Positions 34,901-42,996 are shown, counted from the first letter of the stretch. The stretch: 64,000 bases of DNA from Flavobacteriia bacterium (GCA_947450325.1 CANFUT010000003.1:62001-126000); one strand, 5' to 3'. Made by a program: numbers and translations. Notes: generated by a model from the sequence alone, not told the origin.

Positions 34901-35938
34901 GAAGATACAAATTTGTTCAAAAATACGTATCCAAATGTGACGAATTTTGTGGGTGCAACTGGTTTTCCTTGGAGCAACAAATTTGATTCTATTCAAGTAT
35001 ATGATGCGCACAAAAGACTGGTTATCAACACAACTTATACCGATGAAAAACCATTTCCAATTTGCGCAGACGGATGGGGTAGAACATTGGAAAGTCAGTA
35101 CGTAAAATCAGTGAAAATAGATTCAAGTAATTGGTTTTGTGGATGTATTGGTGGTTCACCCGGAGCGAAATACACTCCTTGCAACGAACAACTTTTAATT
35201 TCGGAAATCAACTACAATAATATCAGTACAGTTTACAATGCTGGAGATTGGATTGAAATCAAAAACAATTCAAATCAAAGCCTAGATCTATTGAATTTTA
35301 CTTTCAAAGATTCTAAAAATAAACACATTTTTGATTTCCCTTCAATTGTATTGAAACCAAACGATTATTTGGTTTTGACTAATAGCAAAGAGTTATTTCA
35401 AAAGCGTCATCCTGAAGTTGAAAACGTGATCGGAAATTTTGATTTTGGTCTTTCTAATAAAGAAATTTTGAGATTATTTGATGCAAATGAAACCTTGATT
35501 TCAAGTGTAATTTATCGAAATGACGATAATTGGCCAGTGATTCCTTCCATAGAAGATTTCACTTTGGAATACAATTTTTCTGTTGGATTTATTGATCCAA
35601 ATAATCCATCGTCATGGTTTGCAGGTTGTGAAGGAGGTTCGCCGGGTCGCGCATTTGAAAATTGTCCTGTTTTGACTGATGGTGATTTTTGCAACATTTA
35701 TCCAAACCCAACGAATGGAAGTTTTACAGTCGCTTTTCAAAATGATAACAATTCAAGCAACAAAACAACTGTTCAAATCATCGACATGAATGGAAGATTG
35801 ATTTTTGAAGAAGAAATCTACGCCATTGAATCTATGGTTGGAAAAGAAATCAATCTAGATTTCGCAAGAGCCGGAATGTATTTTGTGAAAGTGATTCAAG
35901 AAAGTAAAACGCAGCAATTGCCTTTGGTGAAGATTTAA
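31943..35938 (+). CDS. CotH kinase-like, lamin-tail T9SS type A surface protein
   Basis: 1331 residues, exported. Signal peptide about 1-18; lamin tail domain 1 at about 20-95 (NPDWIELYNSSNSNINLVGFF); a P/jelly-roll-like stretch to about 260; a chitobiase/beta-hexosaminidase C-terminal-type module near 385-420 (GEVYYTLNGETPTINSNLYS); a CotH domain about 450-820 (FESRASIKPDGGAGGSRSNP, FYLRNGSNYWNQYPQKDATF, EYFGVYELREKANEGYF, WRFFLQDMELGLGG). Two more lamin tail domains lie near 926-1080 and 1085-1245, then a type A sorting domain from 1250 (CNIYPNPTNGSFTVAFQ). CotH proteins are atypical secreted protein kinases in spore formers; activity here is inference. Monocistronic with its own promoter. 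Confidence 0.9.
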   Translation: MKIFLTLFIFLPLNLFSQVFLNEASNANNSTFVLPNGTNPDWIELYNSSNSNINLVGFFLSDDSTNLQKWTFPNLNLPPNGFVTIAATSNLNQSSNYFYETAVFANSTWKYLIPNSNLVPDWNNLSFDASTWNSGQMSVGYGDEDDVTEISNPTTSVYGLINFSISDTSVIKKAILDMDFDDGFVAYLNGIEIARSGLTGIPPSWDELAVDHEASLIQGGNISSFEIDPLILKSAMKNGTNVLAIEVHNSSTSSSDLTMLPFLSFGYQTPTSLFGGIVHPYFNTVFPNSTLETNFSISNDGETIYLSNPDGIIVDSLIVPDLEPDMSVGKFLDGVQNSKLFTFPTPGASNNLSIAYEDFENTPIINVDGQFFQDSIKVTVTNTSVYGGEVYYTLNGETPTINSNLYSDTIKITDNAILKVRCISSTDSILPSLIATESYLLSADYALPVISITTDSLNLYGPDGIFDNYNTDWKKPCVIEYFDIDGIKQFESRASIKPDGGAGGSRSNPQHSVTIEPSNLLYGEGKSIKYPLIPEKSFIKEFDAFYLRNGSNYWNQYPQKDATFMRIMRETYANSQAYSPVIAYVNGEYFGVYELREKANEGYFATNFGNDKDSLDLLSVSYFYGAGILRTVKGSDSTFYTMKDLITTYDPTASDYFSVCNKQLDLYNFTDYLAGENWFANYDWVYNNMKIARTQSTDNKWRFFLQDMELGLGGWSDFNSNIFDYFRNNNQPNPYWEIFNGLNQNTEFKNYFVNRYADLMNTTFQPDYYLPIVESMYQQLLPDLPKHFEKWTGDPIGGMNNYLNIKNNILYQFANRNQAVRNQIVNEFALVKPVTVYLNVEPAEAGYIKISTIVPNQLPWTGVYFDGVPVEVTAVANPGFTFNHWKANTTLASQQLDSANFRINIGNDDSYIAVFNGISEPLSLTISEINYNPDPSVDGGNWIELHNFGTTPLNLTNWSIKSKNFWDKYAFEDGVSIPSDGYLVICEDTNLFKNTYPNVTNFVGATGFPWSNKFDSIQVYDAHKRLVINTTYTDEKPFPICADGWGRTLESQYVKSVKIDSSNWFCGCIGGSPGAKYTPCNEQLLISEINYNNISTVYNAGDWIEIKNNSNQSLDLLNFTFKDSKNKHIFDFPSIVLKPNDYLVLTNSKELFQKRHPEVENVIGNFDFGLSNKEILRLFDANETLISSVIYRNDDNWPVIPSIEDFTLEYNFSVGFIDPNNPSSWFAGCEGGSPGRAFENCPVLTDGDFCNIYPNPTNGSFTVAFQNDNNSSNKTTVQIIDMNGRLIFEEEIYAIESMVGKEINLDFARAGMYFVKVIQESKTQQLPLVKI

Positions 35939-35969
35939 GTTGTTTTAGAGAAATCATTTTAATTTGAAG

Positions 35970-36052
35970 TGCGCACGACTGGACTCGAACCAGCACACCA
36001 CTGAAGGCACCAGCCCCTCAAGCTGGCATGTCTACCATTTCACCACGTGCGC
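35970..36052 (-). tRNA. tRNA-Leu (anticodon GAG)
   Basis: 83-base class II tRNA on the minus strand. Acceptor GCGCACG/CGTGCGC with discriminator A at 35970, D arm TGGTGAAATGGTAGACA, anticodon stem CCAGC/GCTGG with loop TTGAGGG (anticodon GAG), long variable arm, and T arm CTGGTTCGAGTCCAG. CCA is not encoded. It stands alone after the CotH gene. Confidence 0.95.
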
Positions 36053-36072
36053 AAAATCCAAAATTGGATGCG

Positions 36073-36080
36073 CAAATATA
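36073..36080 (-). promoter_or_regulatory. -7 box of tRNA-Leu
   Basis: Minus strand TATATTTG, an exact TAnnTTTG match, ending 20 bases before the tRNA 5' end. Confidence 0.55.
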
Positions 36081-36122
36081 CGTATTTCAACGTGATTTTA
36101 TTGGAAAACCTGAAAATGATTC

Positions 36123-36156
36123 AAAAAAACACCCCGCTCAATCGATTGAACGGGGT
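36123..36156 (-). terminator. Terminator of the sigma factor operon
   Basis: ACCCCG (36131-36136) pairs with CGGGGT (36151-36156), with an inner TCAAT/ATTGA stem and a 2-base loop; the A run at 36123-36129 forms the T tail on the minus strand. Confidence 0.85.
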
Positions 36157-36207
36157 TCTCTAGAATGATAACTTTAAAAGTTAACGTGGAAAAAAATCAT
36201 CAATGAA

Positions 36208-36645
36208 TCAAAATGGAGGAGGGCTTTTTGGTTTTTCAGTTCTTAATTCAATTAAATATTTTTCTTTCTGTTTACTGTTTAATATTTTCAAAATTCTTTG
36301 GTGATGTTTGAAAAGTATCATTTCAAAACTAGGTTGCGTAATTGTCAACGAATCACAGTTTCCATTTTTGCTTGTTAAACAATCCATGTTCTGTTTGTGT
36401 AAATTTTGCGTAATTGATTTAATAGAGTCAATCTCTTTTTGATGTTGATTGAAAAGCAATTGTAGTTCTGTTTGTTGCTTGGAATCAAGTGCTAAGATAT
36501 CATTGAGTTTTTCAACTACATGTTTTAAATGCATTTTGTTATCTGGTCTACGTTTCGGAGCGAAAACAATTAGTCCTATCAAAATAAGGTTGAATATTCC
36601 AAAGATGAAAAATCCGCGCTTAAAAAATTTCGGGGTAAAATTCAT
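36208..36645 (-). CDS. Membrane-anchored Spy/CpxP-like periplasmic sensor-type protein
   Basis: 145 residues. One N-terminal membrane helix (about 11-29), then a periplasmic, mostly helical domain (HVVEKLNDILALDSKQQTELQLLF, then FKHHQRILKILNSKQKEKYL). The length, the helical pattern and the two LxxxQ(Q/K)-type helices resemble the Spy/CpxP/ZraP heavy-metal sensor family, although the exact LTxxQ motif is not present (LDSKQQ, LNSKQK). It overlaps the anti-sigma gene by 4 bases (ATGA) and is the third gene of a sigma/anti-sigma/sensor unit, which supports a role in sensing envelope stress or metals. Confidence 0.75.
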   Translation of the reverse strand: MNFTPKFFKRGFFIFGIFNLILIGLIVFAPKRRPDNKMHLKHVVEKLNDILALDSKQQTELQLLFNQHQKEIDSIKSITQNLHKQNMDCLTSKNGNCDSLTITQPSFEMILFKHHQRILKILNSKQKEKYLIELRTEKPKSPPPF

Positions 36646-36947
36646 AATTCTTGATTATAGTATTGATTGTAGTAATTTGTTGATTCTAAGTATTCAGAAT
36701 AGGCACTTTCTTTTAGTTCTTTCGAGGTTTTTACATTTGTACTCAATGCTTTGAAAGCTATAAATGTATTTAACACAACGATTGTTGTTAAAAATGCCCA
36801 ATTGAATTTAATTACTTTCGATGGTTTCAAATAAGGAATTTTACTCAAAACACGCGTTTCAAAAAAATCAGGAACTGTTCTTTGCTCCCAATTTTCAAGC
36901 ACATTGAAGAGATTTTCTTCATGATTATTTGAATTTTTTGTTTCCAT
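36642..36947 (-). CDS. Probable anti-sigma factor
   Basis: 101 residues. A short cytoplasmic N-terminus (NVLENWEQRTVPDFFETRVL) is followed by one membrane helix (about 48-68) and a short periplasmic tail rich in Glu, Ser and Tyr. Small size, one helix and position 8 bases after an ECF sigma gene identify it as its likely membrane anti-sigma factor; no zinc-binding HxxxCxxC motif is visible, so it is not of the ZAS type. It overlaps the Spy-like gene. Confidence 0.75.
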   Translation of the reverse strand: METKNSNNHEENLFNVLENWEQRTVPDFFETRVLSKIPYLKPSKVIKFNWAFLTTIVVLNTFIAFKALSTNVKTSKELKESAYSEYLESTNYYNQYYNQEL

Positions 36948-36955
36948 TTTGATTG

Positions 36956-37552
36956 TTAGATGTTTTTTTTATTGTTTTCCCTCATTTCTGGAAAGTATGC
37001 TATGAGCTTTTCTTTCAAAATTATTTTTGCTCTGGCTAAAATTCCTTCGACTGCTTTTTCACTGCATTCCATGATTTGCGCAATTTCTTTCTGACTCATT
37101 CCTTCCATGTATTTCAATACAAATGCAGTTTTGTATTTATCCTTCATTTCGTCCAAAGTGTCTGCAATTATTTTTGCATATTCTTTGTTTTCCAAATGCT
37201 CATAAGGTGTGAAATCATTGTTTGCAGGAATTTCTTGCGACAAACCGAACAACGACAAAAGTCCTGTGGATTTTCTTTTTTGCCTGTTTTGTGATCGCAA
37301 ATAATCCAAACATCGACTTACAGTAATTCTATAAATCCACGTTTTTAAACTACTTTTCTCTTCAAATTGCGCGATTGAATTGAAAATAAGAATAAAAACT
37401 TCTTGCGTTTGATCTTCTGCAATATCCGATTGTTTTAAAAAGGAATAACAGGTATTGTAAACCTTATTTTGATACAATTTCACCAACTTTTCGTAAGCTA
37501 ACGAATCACCTGATTTTAGTGATTGAATAAAAAGTTGTTCTTCCGTTAGCAT
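36956..37552 (-). CDS. ECF-type RNA polymerase sigma factor
   Basis: 198 residues. Region 2: FIQSLKSGDSLAYEKLVKLY and TWIYRITVSRCLDYLRSQNR, the core- and -10-binding segments. Region 4: FVLKYMEGMSQKEIAQIMEC, SEKAVEGILARAKIIL, a helix-turn-helix for the -35 element. First gene of a three-gene unit with an anti-sigma factor and a Spy/CpxP-like periplasmic protein, so it should be released by a signal in the envelope. I see no clear ECF-type autoregulatory promoter in the 120 bases upstream. Confidence 0.92.
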   Translation of the reverse strand: MLTEEQLFIQSLKSGDSLAYEKLVKLYQNKVYNTCYSFLKQSDIAEDQTQEVFILIFNSIAQFEEKSSLKTWIYRITVSRCLDYLRSQNRQKRKSTGLLSLFGLSQEIPANNDFTPYEHLENKEYAKIIADTLDEMKDKYKTAFVLKYMEGMSQKEIAQIMECSEKAVEGILARAKIILKEKLIAYFPEMRENNKKNI

Positions 37553-37618
37553 CGATTTTATAAAGAATTTACATTTGCTTTAACGCTTATAGTGCGAAAA
37601 AGGTGAGGGGAGAAGCAA

Positions 37619-37649
37619 TAAAAAAGGACAACTTTTTCAAATTGTCCTT
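37619..37649 (-). terminator. Terminator of the ornithine aminotransferase gene
   Basis: AAGGACAA (37624-37631) pairs with TTGTCCTT (37642-37649); the A run 37619-37625 forms the T tail on the minus strand. Confidence 0.85.
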
Positions 37650-37672
37650 GTAAACAACTTTATTTTTTGATT

Positions 37673-38947
37673 TTAGAATTCTAAAATAGTTTTTTCAATA
37701 ATCGCCACACATTCCATCAATTGTTCCTCAGTCATCACCAAAGGTGGAGCAAAGCGAATGATATTTCCGTGCGTTGGTTTGGCAAGTAAGCCATTGTCTC
37801 TTAGTTTCAAACATAAATTCCAAGCAGTTTCGCTGTCAGGAGAATCATTTACAATAATCGCATTCAACAATCCTTTTCCTCTCACTTTAACAACCAAATC
37901 TGATTTTTCGATGATTCTTTGCATTTCACTTCTGAAAATATTACCCAATCTTCGTGCATTTTGAATCAAATTTTCATTGTTGACAACATTCAACGCAGCA
38001 ACAGCAACCGCGCCAGCAATTGGATTTCCTCCGAAAGTTGAACCGTGTTGACCTGGTTTGATCACATTCATGATTTCATTGTTTGCCAAAACAGCAGAGA
38101 CAGGATAAACACCGCCAGACAATGCTTTTCCAAGAATCAAAATATCTGGTTGATTGTAAGTTGCTTGTTTCTCGCATTTGTTTTCACAAGTACAATTTCC
38201 GCAAACTGCCAATAAACTTCCTGTACGCGCAATTCCTGTTTGGACTTCGTCAGCGATAAAAAGTGCATTGTATTTCGAGCAAAGTGCCCGTGCATTTGTC
38301 AAGAAATCTTCATCAGGCGTGTAAACTCCAGCTTCACCTTGAATTGGTTCTACTAAGAATCCAGCAACATTTTCTTGTTTCAACGCTTCTTCTAGGGCTT
38401 TGACATCGTTGTATGGAATTTTGATAAATCCTGGAGTAAACGGTCCAAAATTATTTTTCGCATCATTGTCACTTGAAAAGGAAACGATCGTTGTCGTTCT
38501 TCCATGGAAATTGCCCTCGCAAACGATAATTTTAGCAGCGTTTTCAGCAATTCCACGTTTTTCGTAAGCCCATTTTCTACAAAGCTTGATAGCAGTTTCA
38601 ACCGCTTCAGCACCTGTATTCATCGGTAAAACTTTGTCAAAACCGAAATATTCAGTGATGTGTTTTTCATAAACTCCCAAAACATCATTGTAAAATGCGC
38701 GTGAAGTCAATGTCAACGTTTTTGCTTGATTAATCATTGCATCCACGATATCAGGATGACAATGTCCTTGATTTACTGCTGAATAGGCAGATAAAAAATC
38801 GTAGTATCTTTTTCCTTCAACATCCCAAACGTAAACGCCTTCACCTTTTGTTAAAACAACGGGTAATGGATGATAATTGTGTGCTCCGTGTTGGTCTTCC
38901 AACTGCATCAATTCTTCTGAAGTGTAATTTTCCATGGTAGAAATCAT
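37673..38947 (-). CDS. rocD: Ornithine--oxo-acid transaminase
   Basis: 424 residues; PLP enzyme moving the delta-amino group of ornithine to 2-oxoglutarate, giving glutamate semialdehyde. Family features: [57 protein letters not shown] and the PLP lysine in [16 protein letters not shown] short insertion after LLAV with four Cys ([10 protein letters not shown]) is unusual against E. coli-type relatives and could bind a metal. The start may be ATG 38947 (MISTMENY) or 38935 (MENYTSEE). Glutamate semialdehyde is also the product of proline breakdown (PRODH at 20 kb), linking the two genes metabolically. Confidence 0.93.
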   Translation of the reverse strand: MISTMENYTSEELMQLEDQHGAHNYHPLPVVLTKGEGVYVWDVEGKRYYDFLSAYSAVNQGHCHPDIVDAMINQAKTLTLTSRAFYNDVLGVYEKHITEYFGFDKVLPMNTGAEAVETAIKLCRKWAYEKRGIAENAAKIIVCEGNFHGRTTTIVSFSSDNDAKNNFGPFTPGFIKIPYNDVKALEEALKQENVAGFLVEPIQGEAGVYTPDEDFLTNARALCSKYNALFIADEVQTGIARTGSLLAVCGNCTCENKCEKQATYNQPDILILGKALSGGVYPVSAVLANNEIMNVIKPGQHGSTFGGNPIAGAVAVAALNVVNNENLIQNARRLGNIFRSEMQRIIEKSDLVVKVRGKGLLNAIIVNDSPDSETAWNLCLKLRDNGLLAKPTHGNIIRFAPPLVMTEEQLMECVAIIEKTILEF

Positions 38948-39198
38948 CTGTAATTATTTTTGATTTAAGTTATTCATCGCGGAGAACAACAATCCTTTCC
39001 TCTATTATAATAGGAGAGAAATCATCCCAAAAGTGTGTCAAAGATAATTTTTAAAAGTTGTTTGACAAAATTGAAACACATAAATCTCTGCGTGAATTAT
39101 TCAAAAATGGGATTGAAAATGGTTGATTTTTATTGAAAATACCCCCGTTGTATTGTTTATATTTATAAATTAGCGCTTTAACCCCAAAATGAAATTTT

Positions 39199-39708
39199 AT
39201 GAGTGATTTTTTAGATTTAGAAGTAGTAGAAACGGAGAAAAAATTACCTCCTTTTTTAAAAGTGTTGTGCATTTTAACATTTGTAGGTGCAGGATTGGGT
39301 ATTTTAGGAGCAATCTACGCTATGTTTATGCAAGGATTTACTTTGAGAATGTTAGAAAATTCAAGTAATGCTTACCAAAGCAATCCCTTCTTTAAGGCTT
39401 TTGATAATAGTGCATACATTGCTGCATTAAAAAAATGGGGACAAATCAACAATTTATTGGCGCTTTTGGGGTCAGCTTTATGTTTATTCGGCGCTTTGAT
39501 GATGTGGAAATTAAAGAAAAGTGGTTTTTTCTTATATGTTGGAGGTCAAATTTTACCATTTATCGGAATGTATGGATTGATGGGAGGATTGATGCCAAAT
39601 AGTTCTGGACCACTTGCTGGATTTGCTGTCATTGGACAAGTAATTGCTATTATTTTTCCACTCGGGTTTATCATTATGTATGGTGTGAATTACAAACATT
39701 TGAAATAG
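39199..39708 (+). CDS. Small multi-pass membrane protein
   Basis: 169 residues with four predicted membrane helices (about 22-45, 87-108, 112-133, 137-160) and a short acidic cytoplasmic start (MSDFLDLEVVETEKKLPPFL). I do not recognise a named family; similar small four-helix proteins are common in Bacteroidota. It is the first of a group of small membrane proteins (39.2-41.1 kb). A -7 variant (TATATTTA) lies about 40 bases before the start. Confidence 0.75.
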   Translation: MSDFLDLEVVETEKKLPPFLKVLCILTFVGAGLGILGAIYAMFMQGFTLRMLENSSNAYQSNPFFKAFDNSAYIAALKKWGQINNLLALLGSALCLFGALMMWKLKKSGFFLYVGGQILPFIGMYGLMGGLMPNSSGPLAGFAVIGQVIAIIFPLGFIIMYGVNYKHLK

Positions 39709-39791
39709 AAATTGCTCGAAATTTTTTTGCATTATCAAAAAAAAATATTAACAATTTTTCACAAAGGTGTATTTCAATTAAAGTATTCTTC

Positions 39792-39799
39792 TATATTTG
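39792..39799 (+). promoter_or_regulatory. -7 box of the DUF4190-like gene
   Basis: TATATTTG, an exact TAnnTTTG match, 25 bases before ATG 39825. Confidence 0.5.
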
Positions 39800-39824
39800 C
39801 ACCGATAACTATAAATAAATCATT

Positions 39825-40193
39825 ATGTCAGAATTAAATGTATCTAACGCGCCTCAAGGAAAAGGAATGGCCGTTACAGGTTTTATCCTATCATTGGTAG
39901 GTATTCTTGTTCCTTTTAATGTAATAGCTGTACTTATGGGCTCAGCTGCTTTAGCTTATTTTGGGCTAATTTTGTGTATTCTTTCAGTAGCATTGTCTGC
40001 AATGGGTATGTCAAAACTTGGAAAAACAGGTGGAAAAAAAGGCTTAGGAATTGCAGGTCTTGTAATTGGTCTTGTTGCAACAGTTTGGACAGTATTGGGT
40101 GTAATGCAGATTGGTGAAGCAATTGATGCCCGTAATAAATTGGGTGGAGAATTTGAAAAAGGATTGATGGAAATGCAAAAAGACATGAACTAA
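39825..40193 (+). CDS. DUF4190-like small membrane protein
   Basis: 122 residues. Membrane helices at about 15-37, 43-62 and 73-95. The pattern GKGMAVTGFILSLVGIL, then GLILCILSVALSAMGMSK and GKKGLGIAGLVIGLVATVW, with the repeated G-x-x-I-x-x-L and short basic loops, is that of DUF4190-type proteins. The C-terminus is a cytoplasmic amphipathic helix (KGLMEMQKDMN). Function unknown. It has its own -7 box and terminator. Confidence 0.75.
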   Translation: MSELNVSNAPQGKGMAVTGFILSLVGILVPFNVIAVLMGSAALAYFGLILCILSVALSAMGMSKLGKTGGKKGLGIAGLVIGLVATVWTVLGVMQIGEAIDARNKLGGEFEKGLMEMQKDMN

Positions 40194-40210
40194 TCTTTTA
40201 ATTAATTTAG

Positions 40211-40237
40211 AGTCTGGTCAATTTGGCCAGACTTTTT
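40211..40237 (+). terminator. Terminator of the DUF4190-like gene
   Basis: AGTCTGG (40211-40217) pairs with CCAGACT (40227-40233), followed by five T. Confidence 0.85.
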
Positions 40238-40252
40238 AAATTGGTAATTGTT

Positions 40253-40369
40253 ATGCTCATACCTTTTTTTAACTTAATATATCCTAGCATCTTTGTGTTC
40301 GGATTAAGCATCTCTGCAAGTACTGCTGAAACAGGTTATGGTACTTTGCAAGATGCAATGAAAAATTGA
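40253..40369 (+). CDS. Possible 38-residue single-helix membrane peptide
   Basis: Short reading frame ATG to TGA in the 243-base gap between two membrane-protein genes. It encodes a hydrophobic segment (LIPFFNLIYPSIFVFGLSIS) then a soluble tail ETGYGTLQDAMKN. It lies behind a terminator and has no clear -7 box of its own. It could be a small membrane protein, a remnant of a longer gene, or chance. Confidence 0.3.
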   Translation: MLIPFFNLIYPSIFVFGLSISASTAETGYGTLQDAMKN

Positions 40370-40436
40370 GAATATTTATCAAATATTTTTAAATCTTCAG
40401 AAAATATCTGGGGATTTTTTATTTTAGTACAAAATC

Positions 40437-40781
40437 ATGGAAGAAATTTTAGACAACAAAGACACCAGATCAATGTTTAGTGGTGAAAAACCTTTACCCA
40501 ATTCAAATGCAATATTGGTTTTAGGGATAATTTCACTTGTTACGTGGTGCTTATATGCAATCCCTGGAATTGTTTGTGCGATTATCGCTTTGGTGTTGTT
40601 TGCAAAAAACAAAAAAATATATCAGGAGGACCCTATGAGTTACAATACATCATACAAAAATGCCAAAGCTGGACAAGTTTGTGCCATCATTGGCTTGTGT
40701 TTATCAGCTTTGTTCTTAATATACATTATTTTCTTAGTTGTTGCCCTTGGTTCAATTTTCTCATCGATGGGTCGCTTTTAA
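40437..40781 (+). CDS. CCC-motif (DUF4190-type) membrane protein
   Basis: 114 residues. Two membrane helices (about 27-55 and 80-107) separated by a cytoplasmic loop KNKKIYQEDPMSYNTS. The arrangement AILVLGIISLVTWCLYAIPG and GQVCAIIGLCLSAL fits the Bacteroidota CCC-motif membrane family, which usually precedes a DUF2752 gene, as it does here: the next gene's ATG follows the stop codon directly. Function unknown; a role together with the DUF2752 protein is inferred from the pairing. Confidence 0.8.
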   Translation: MEEILDNKDTRSMFSGEKPLPNSNAILVLGIISLVTWCLYAIPGIVCAIIALVLFAKNKKIYQEDPMSYNTSYKNAKAGQVCAIIGLCLSALFLIYIIFLVVALGSIFSSMGRF

Positions 40782-41057
40782 ATGCTCGATTGCTATTGGA
40801 AATATTATCTTGGTATTGAATGTCCAGGTTGTGGATTTCAACGTTCATTTTTGGCACTCTTCCAAGGTAATATTTACGAAAGCCTAAAACTTTTCCCTGC
40901 TACAATACCTTTAATACTAACCTTATTAATTGTTGCTTTCCACTTGAAATTCAAATTCAAAAACGGAGCAAAAACCATCACTATTCTTTTTGGTTCCTCT
41001 GCAATCATTATGGTTGTTGGTTTTGTTGTGAAGATTTCCACCCATGGAATACACTAA
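40782..41057 (+). CDS. DUF2752 family membrane protein
   Basis: 91 residues. The diagnostic motif IECPGCGFQRSFLALFQGN (CPxCGxxR...GN) lies at residues 12-30 and is followed by two membrane helices (about 37-54 and 65-84). DUF2752 proteins are small membrane proteins of unknown function; the two Cys of CPGCG could bind a metal or be redox active. It starts at the base after the stop of the CCC-motif gene. Confidence 0.88.
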   Translation: MLDCYWKYYLGIECPGCGFQRSFLALFQGNIYESLKLFPATIPLILTLLIVAFHLKFKFKNGAKTITILFGSSAIIMVVGFVVKISTHGIH

Positions 41058-41061
41058 AAAA

Positions 41062-41230
41062 GATCCGCTACGCTGTTAGATATTAGATTTTAGAACCGTT
41101 GCTGCGCAACTATTAGACTAGATTGTTTTTGTTGCTAGGCAACTTTAAGATTTTTGCTGTTTTTGCGAAAATTTTAAATTTCTTGAGTAAATCAAGTCTT
41201 TTGTCTGTGGTCCATTATCTAATGTCTAAT
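41062..41230. repeat. TTAGAT/TTAGACT-type intergenic repeat
   Basis: GTTAGATATTAGATTTTAGA at 41074-41093, ATTAGACTAGATT at 41112-41124 and, inverted, ATCTAATGTCTAAT at 41217-41230. GATCCGCTACGC at 41062-41073 mirrors GCGAAGCGGGTC at 5560-5571 of the related element. Two small palindromes (TTGCTGCGCAA, TTGCTAGGCAA) lie inside. Non-coding spacer of about 210 bases before ettA. Confidence 0.6.
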
Positions 41231-41240
41231 AAAAAAAAAC

Positions 41241-41248
41241 TATCTTTG
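41241..41248 (+). promoter_or_regulatory. -7 box of ettA
   Basis: TATCTTTG, an exact TAnnTTTG match, 19 bases before ATG 41268. No -33 element recognised. Confidence 0.5.
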
Positions 41249-41267
41249 AATTTCTCAAAAAAACAAC

Positions 41268-42953
41268 ATGGCAGACGATAAAAAAGTTATATTTTCCATG
41301 GTGAACGTTTCCAAAACGACACCTCAGGGAAAGCAAATTATTAAAAATATTTACCTCTCGTTTTTTTACGGGGCGAAGATTGGAATCATTGGTTTGAATG
41401 GTTCTGGTAAATCAACCGTGATGAAAATCATCGCTGGATTGGACAAATCATTTCAAGGTGATGTGGTTTTTTCTGATGGTTATTCTGTTGGATATTTGCC
41501 ACAAGAACCAGAATTGGATCCAACTAAAACAGTGAAAGAAATCGTGATGGAAGGCGCACAAGAAACGGTGGACGTTTTGCGTGAATACGAAGAAATCAAT
41601 GCTGCTTTCATGGACGAAGAGGTTTTGAATGATCCAGACAAAATGGACAAGTTAATCGCTCGTCAAGGTCAAGTTTCAGATCGAATCGATGCTTTGGACG
41701 CTTGGGAACTAGACACCAAATTGGAAAGAGCGATGGATGCATTGCGTTGTCCGCCGGATGATCAATTGATTGATTCTCTTTCTGGTGGAGAACGTCGTCG
41801 TGTGGCTTTGTGTCGTTTGTTGCTTCAAAATCCAGATGTATTATTACTGGATGAGCCAACAAACCACTTGGATGCTGAATCGATTGACTGGTTGGAACAA
41901 CATTTACAACAATACGCAGGAACTGTGATTGCAGTGACACACGATAGATATTTCTTAGACAATGTTGCGGGATGGATTTTAGAGTTAGACCGCGGTGAAG
42001 GAATTCCTTGGAAAGGAAATTATTCTTCTTGGTTGGAACAAAAAGGAAATCGTTTAAAACAAGAGGAAAAAACGGCTTCGAAACGTCAGAAAATGCTGGA
42101 ACGCGAGTTGGAGTGGGTGAGAATGAACCCGAAAGCACGACAAGCGAAAAGCAAGGCACGTTTGACGAATTACGATAAACTGCTTTCAGAAGACATGAAA
42201 GACAGAGAAGACGTATTGGAAATTCCAATTCCAAATGGACCTCGTTTGGGGAATAATGTGATTGATGCAGAACATGTTGCCAAATCTTTTGGAGATAAAT
42301 TATTGTATGACGATTTGAATTTCAAATTGCCACCAGCTGGAATTGTAGGTGTTATCGGACCGAATGGTGCTGGTAAGACCACTATTTTCAAAATGATTAT
42401 GAATGAGTTACAACCAGATTCTGGTGAATTCAAAGTCGGTGAAACAGCAAAAATTGGATATGTAGATCAATCTCACAAAGACATTCATCCTGATAAAACA
42501 GTTTTTGACGTGATTTCAGATGGAAATGAATACATTGAAATTGGAAATCAAAAAATCATTTCACGAGCCTATATTTCGAAATTTAATTTCGCAGGTTCAG
42601 ATCAAAATAAAAAAGTTGGTGTCCTTTCCGGAGGAGAAAGAAATCGTTTGCATTTGGCGATGACATTGAAAACGGAAGCAAATATTTTATTACTCGATGA
42701 GCCAACGAATGACATTGACGTCAATACTTTGCGCGCATTAGAGGAAGGAATTTTGAATTTTGCAGGTTGTGCAGTAGTGATTTCCCACGACAGATGGTTC
42801 TTAGATCGTATTTGCACACATATTTTAGCATTTGAAGGAGATTCGCAAGTACATTGGTTCGAAGGTTCTTATTCAGATTACGAAGAAAACCGGAAGAAAC
42901 GTTTGGGCGATTCGGCACCAAAAAGAATCAAGTATAGAAAATTGACGAAATAA
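41268..42953 (+). CDS. ettA: Energy-dependent translational throttle protein EttA (ABC-F)
   Basis: 561 residues; cytoplasmic ABC-F ATPase that binds the ribosomal E site and gates the first elongation steps according to ATP/ADP. Two ABC domains: Walker [10 protein letters not shown] and GPNGAGKTT, signatures [11 protein letters not shown] and [11 protein letters not shown], Walker [12 protein letters not shown] and [11 protein letters not shown]. EttA-specific traits: [20 protein letters not shown], the PtIM linker with [19 protein letters not shown], and the end [10 protein letters not shown]. Length is normal. Monocistronic with a terminator behind. Confidence 0.97.
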   Translation: MADDKKVIFSMVNVSKTTPQGKQIIKNIYLSFFYGAKIGIIGLNGSGKSTVMKIIAGLDKSFQGDVVFSDGYSVGYLPQEPELDPTKTVKEIVMEGAQETVDVLREYEEINAAFMDEEVLNDPDKMDKLIARQGQVSDRIDALDAWELDTKLERAMDALRCPPDDQLIDSLSGGERRRVALCRLLLQNPDVLLLDEPTNHLDAESIDWLEQHLQQYAGTVIAVTHDRYFLDNVAGWILELDRGEGIPWKGNYSSWLEQKGNRLKQEEKTASKRQKMLERELEWVRMNPKARQAKSKARLTNYDKLLSEDMKDREDVLEIPIPNGPRLGNNVIDAEHVAKSFGDKLLYDDLNFKLPPAGIVGVIGPNGAGKTTIFKMIMNELQPDSGEFKVGETAKIGYVDQSHKDIHPDKTVFDVISDGNEYIEIGNQKIISRAYISKFNFAGSDQNKKVGVLSGGERNRLHLAMTLKTEANILLLDEPTNDIDVNTLRALEEGILNFAGCAVVISHDRWFLDRICTHILAFEGDSQVHWFEGSYSDYEENRKKRLGDSAPKRIKYRKLTK

Positions 42954-42965
42954 AATTTAGATTTG

Positions 42966-42996
42966 AGAGGTATGATGAAAATTGTACCTCTTTTTT
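42966..42996 (+). terminator. Terminator of ettA
   Basis: AGAGGTA (42966-42972) pairs with TACCTCT (42985-42991), followed by T to 42996. Confidence 0.8.

Noticed and set aside
39051-39272. 73-codon open frame on the minus strand
   Set aside because: Overlaps the start of the four-helix membrane protein gene in antisense and has no promoter or family.
41608-42234. 208-codon open frame on the minus strand
   Set aside because: It lies wholly inside ettA, whose protein is conserved end to end; the antisense product has no family features.
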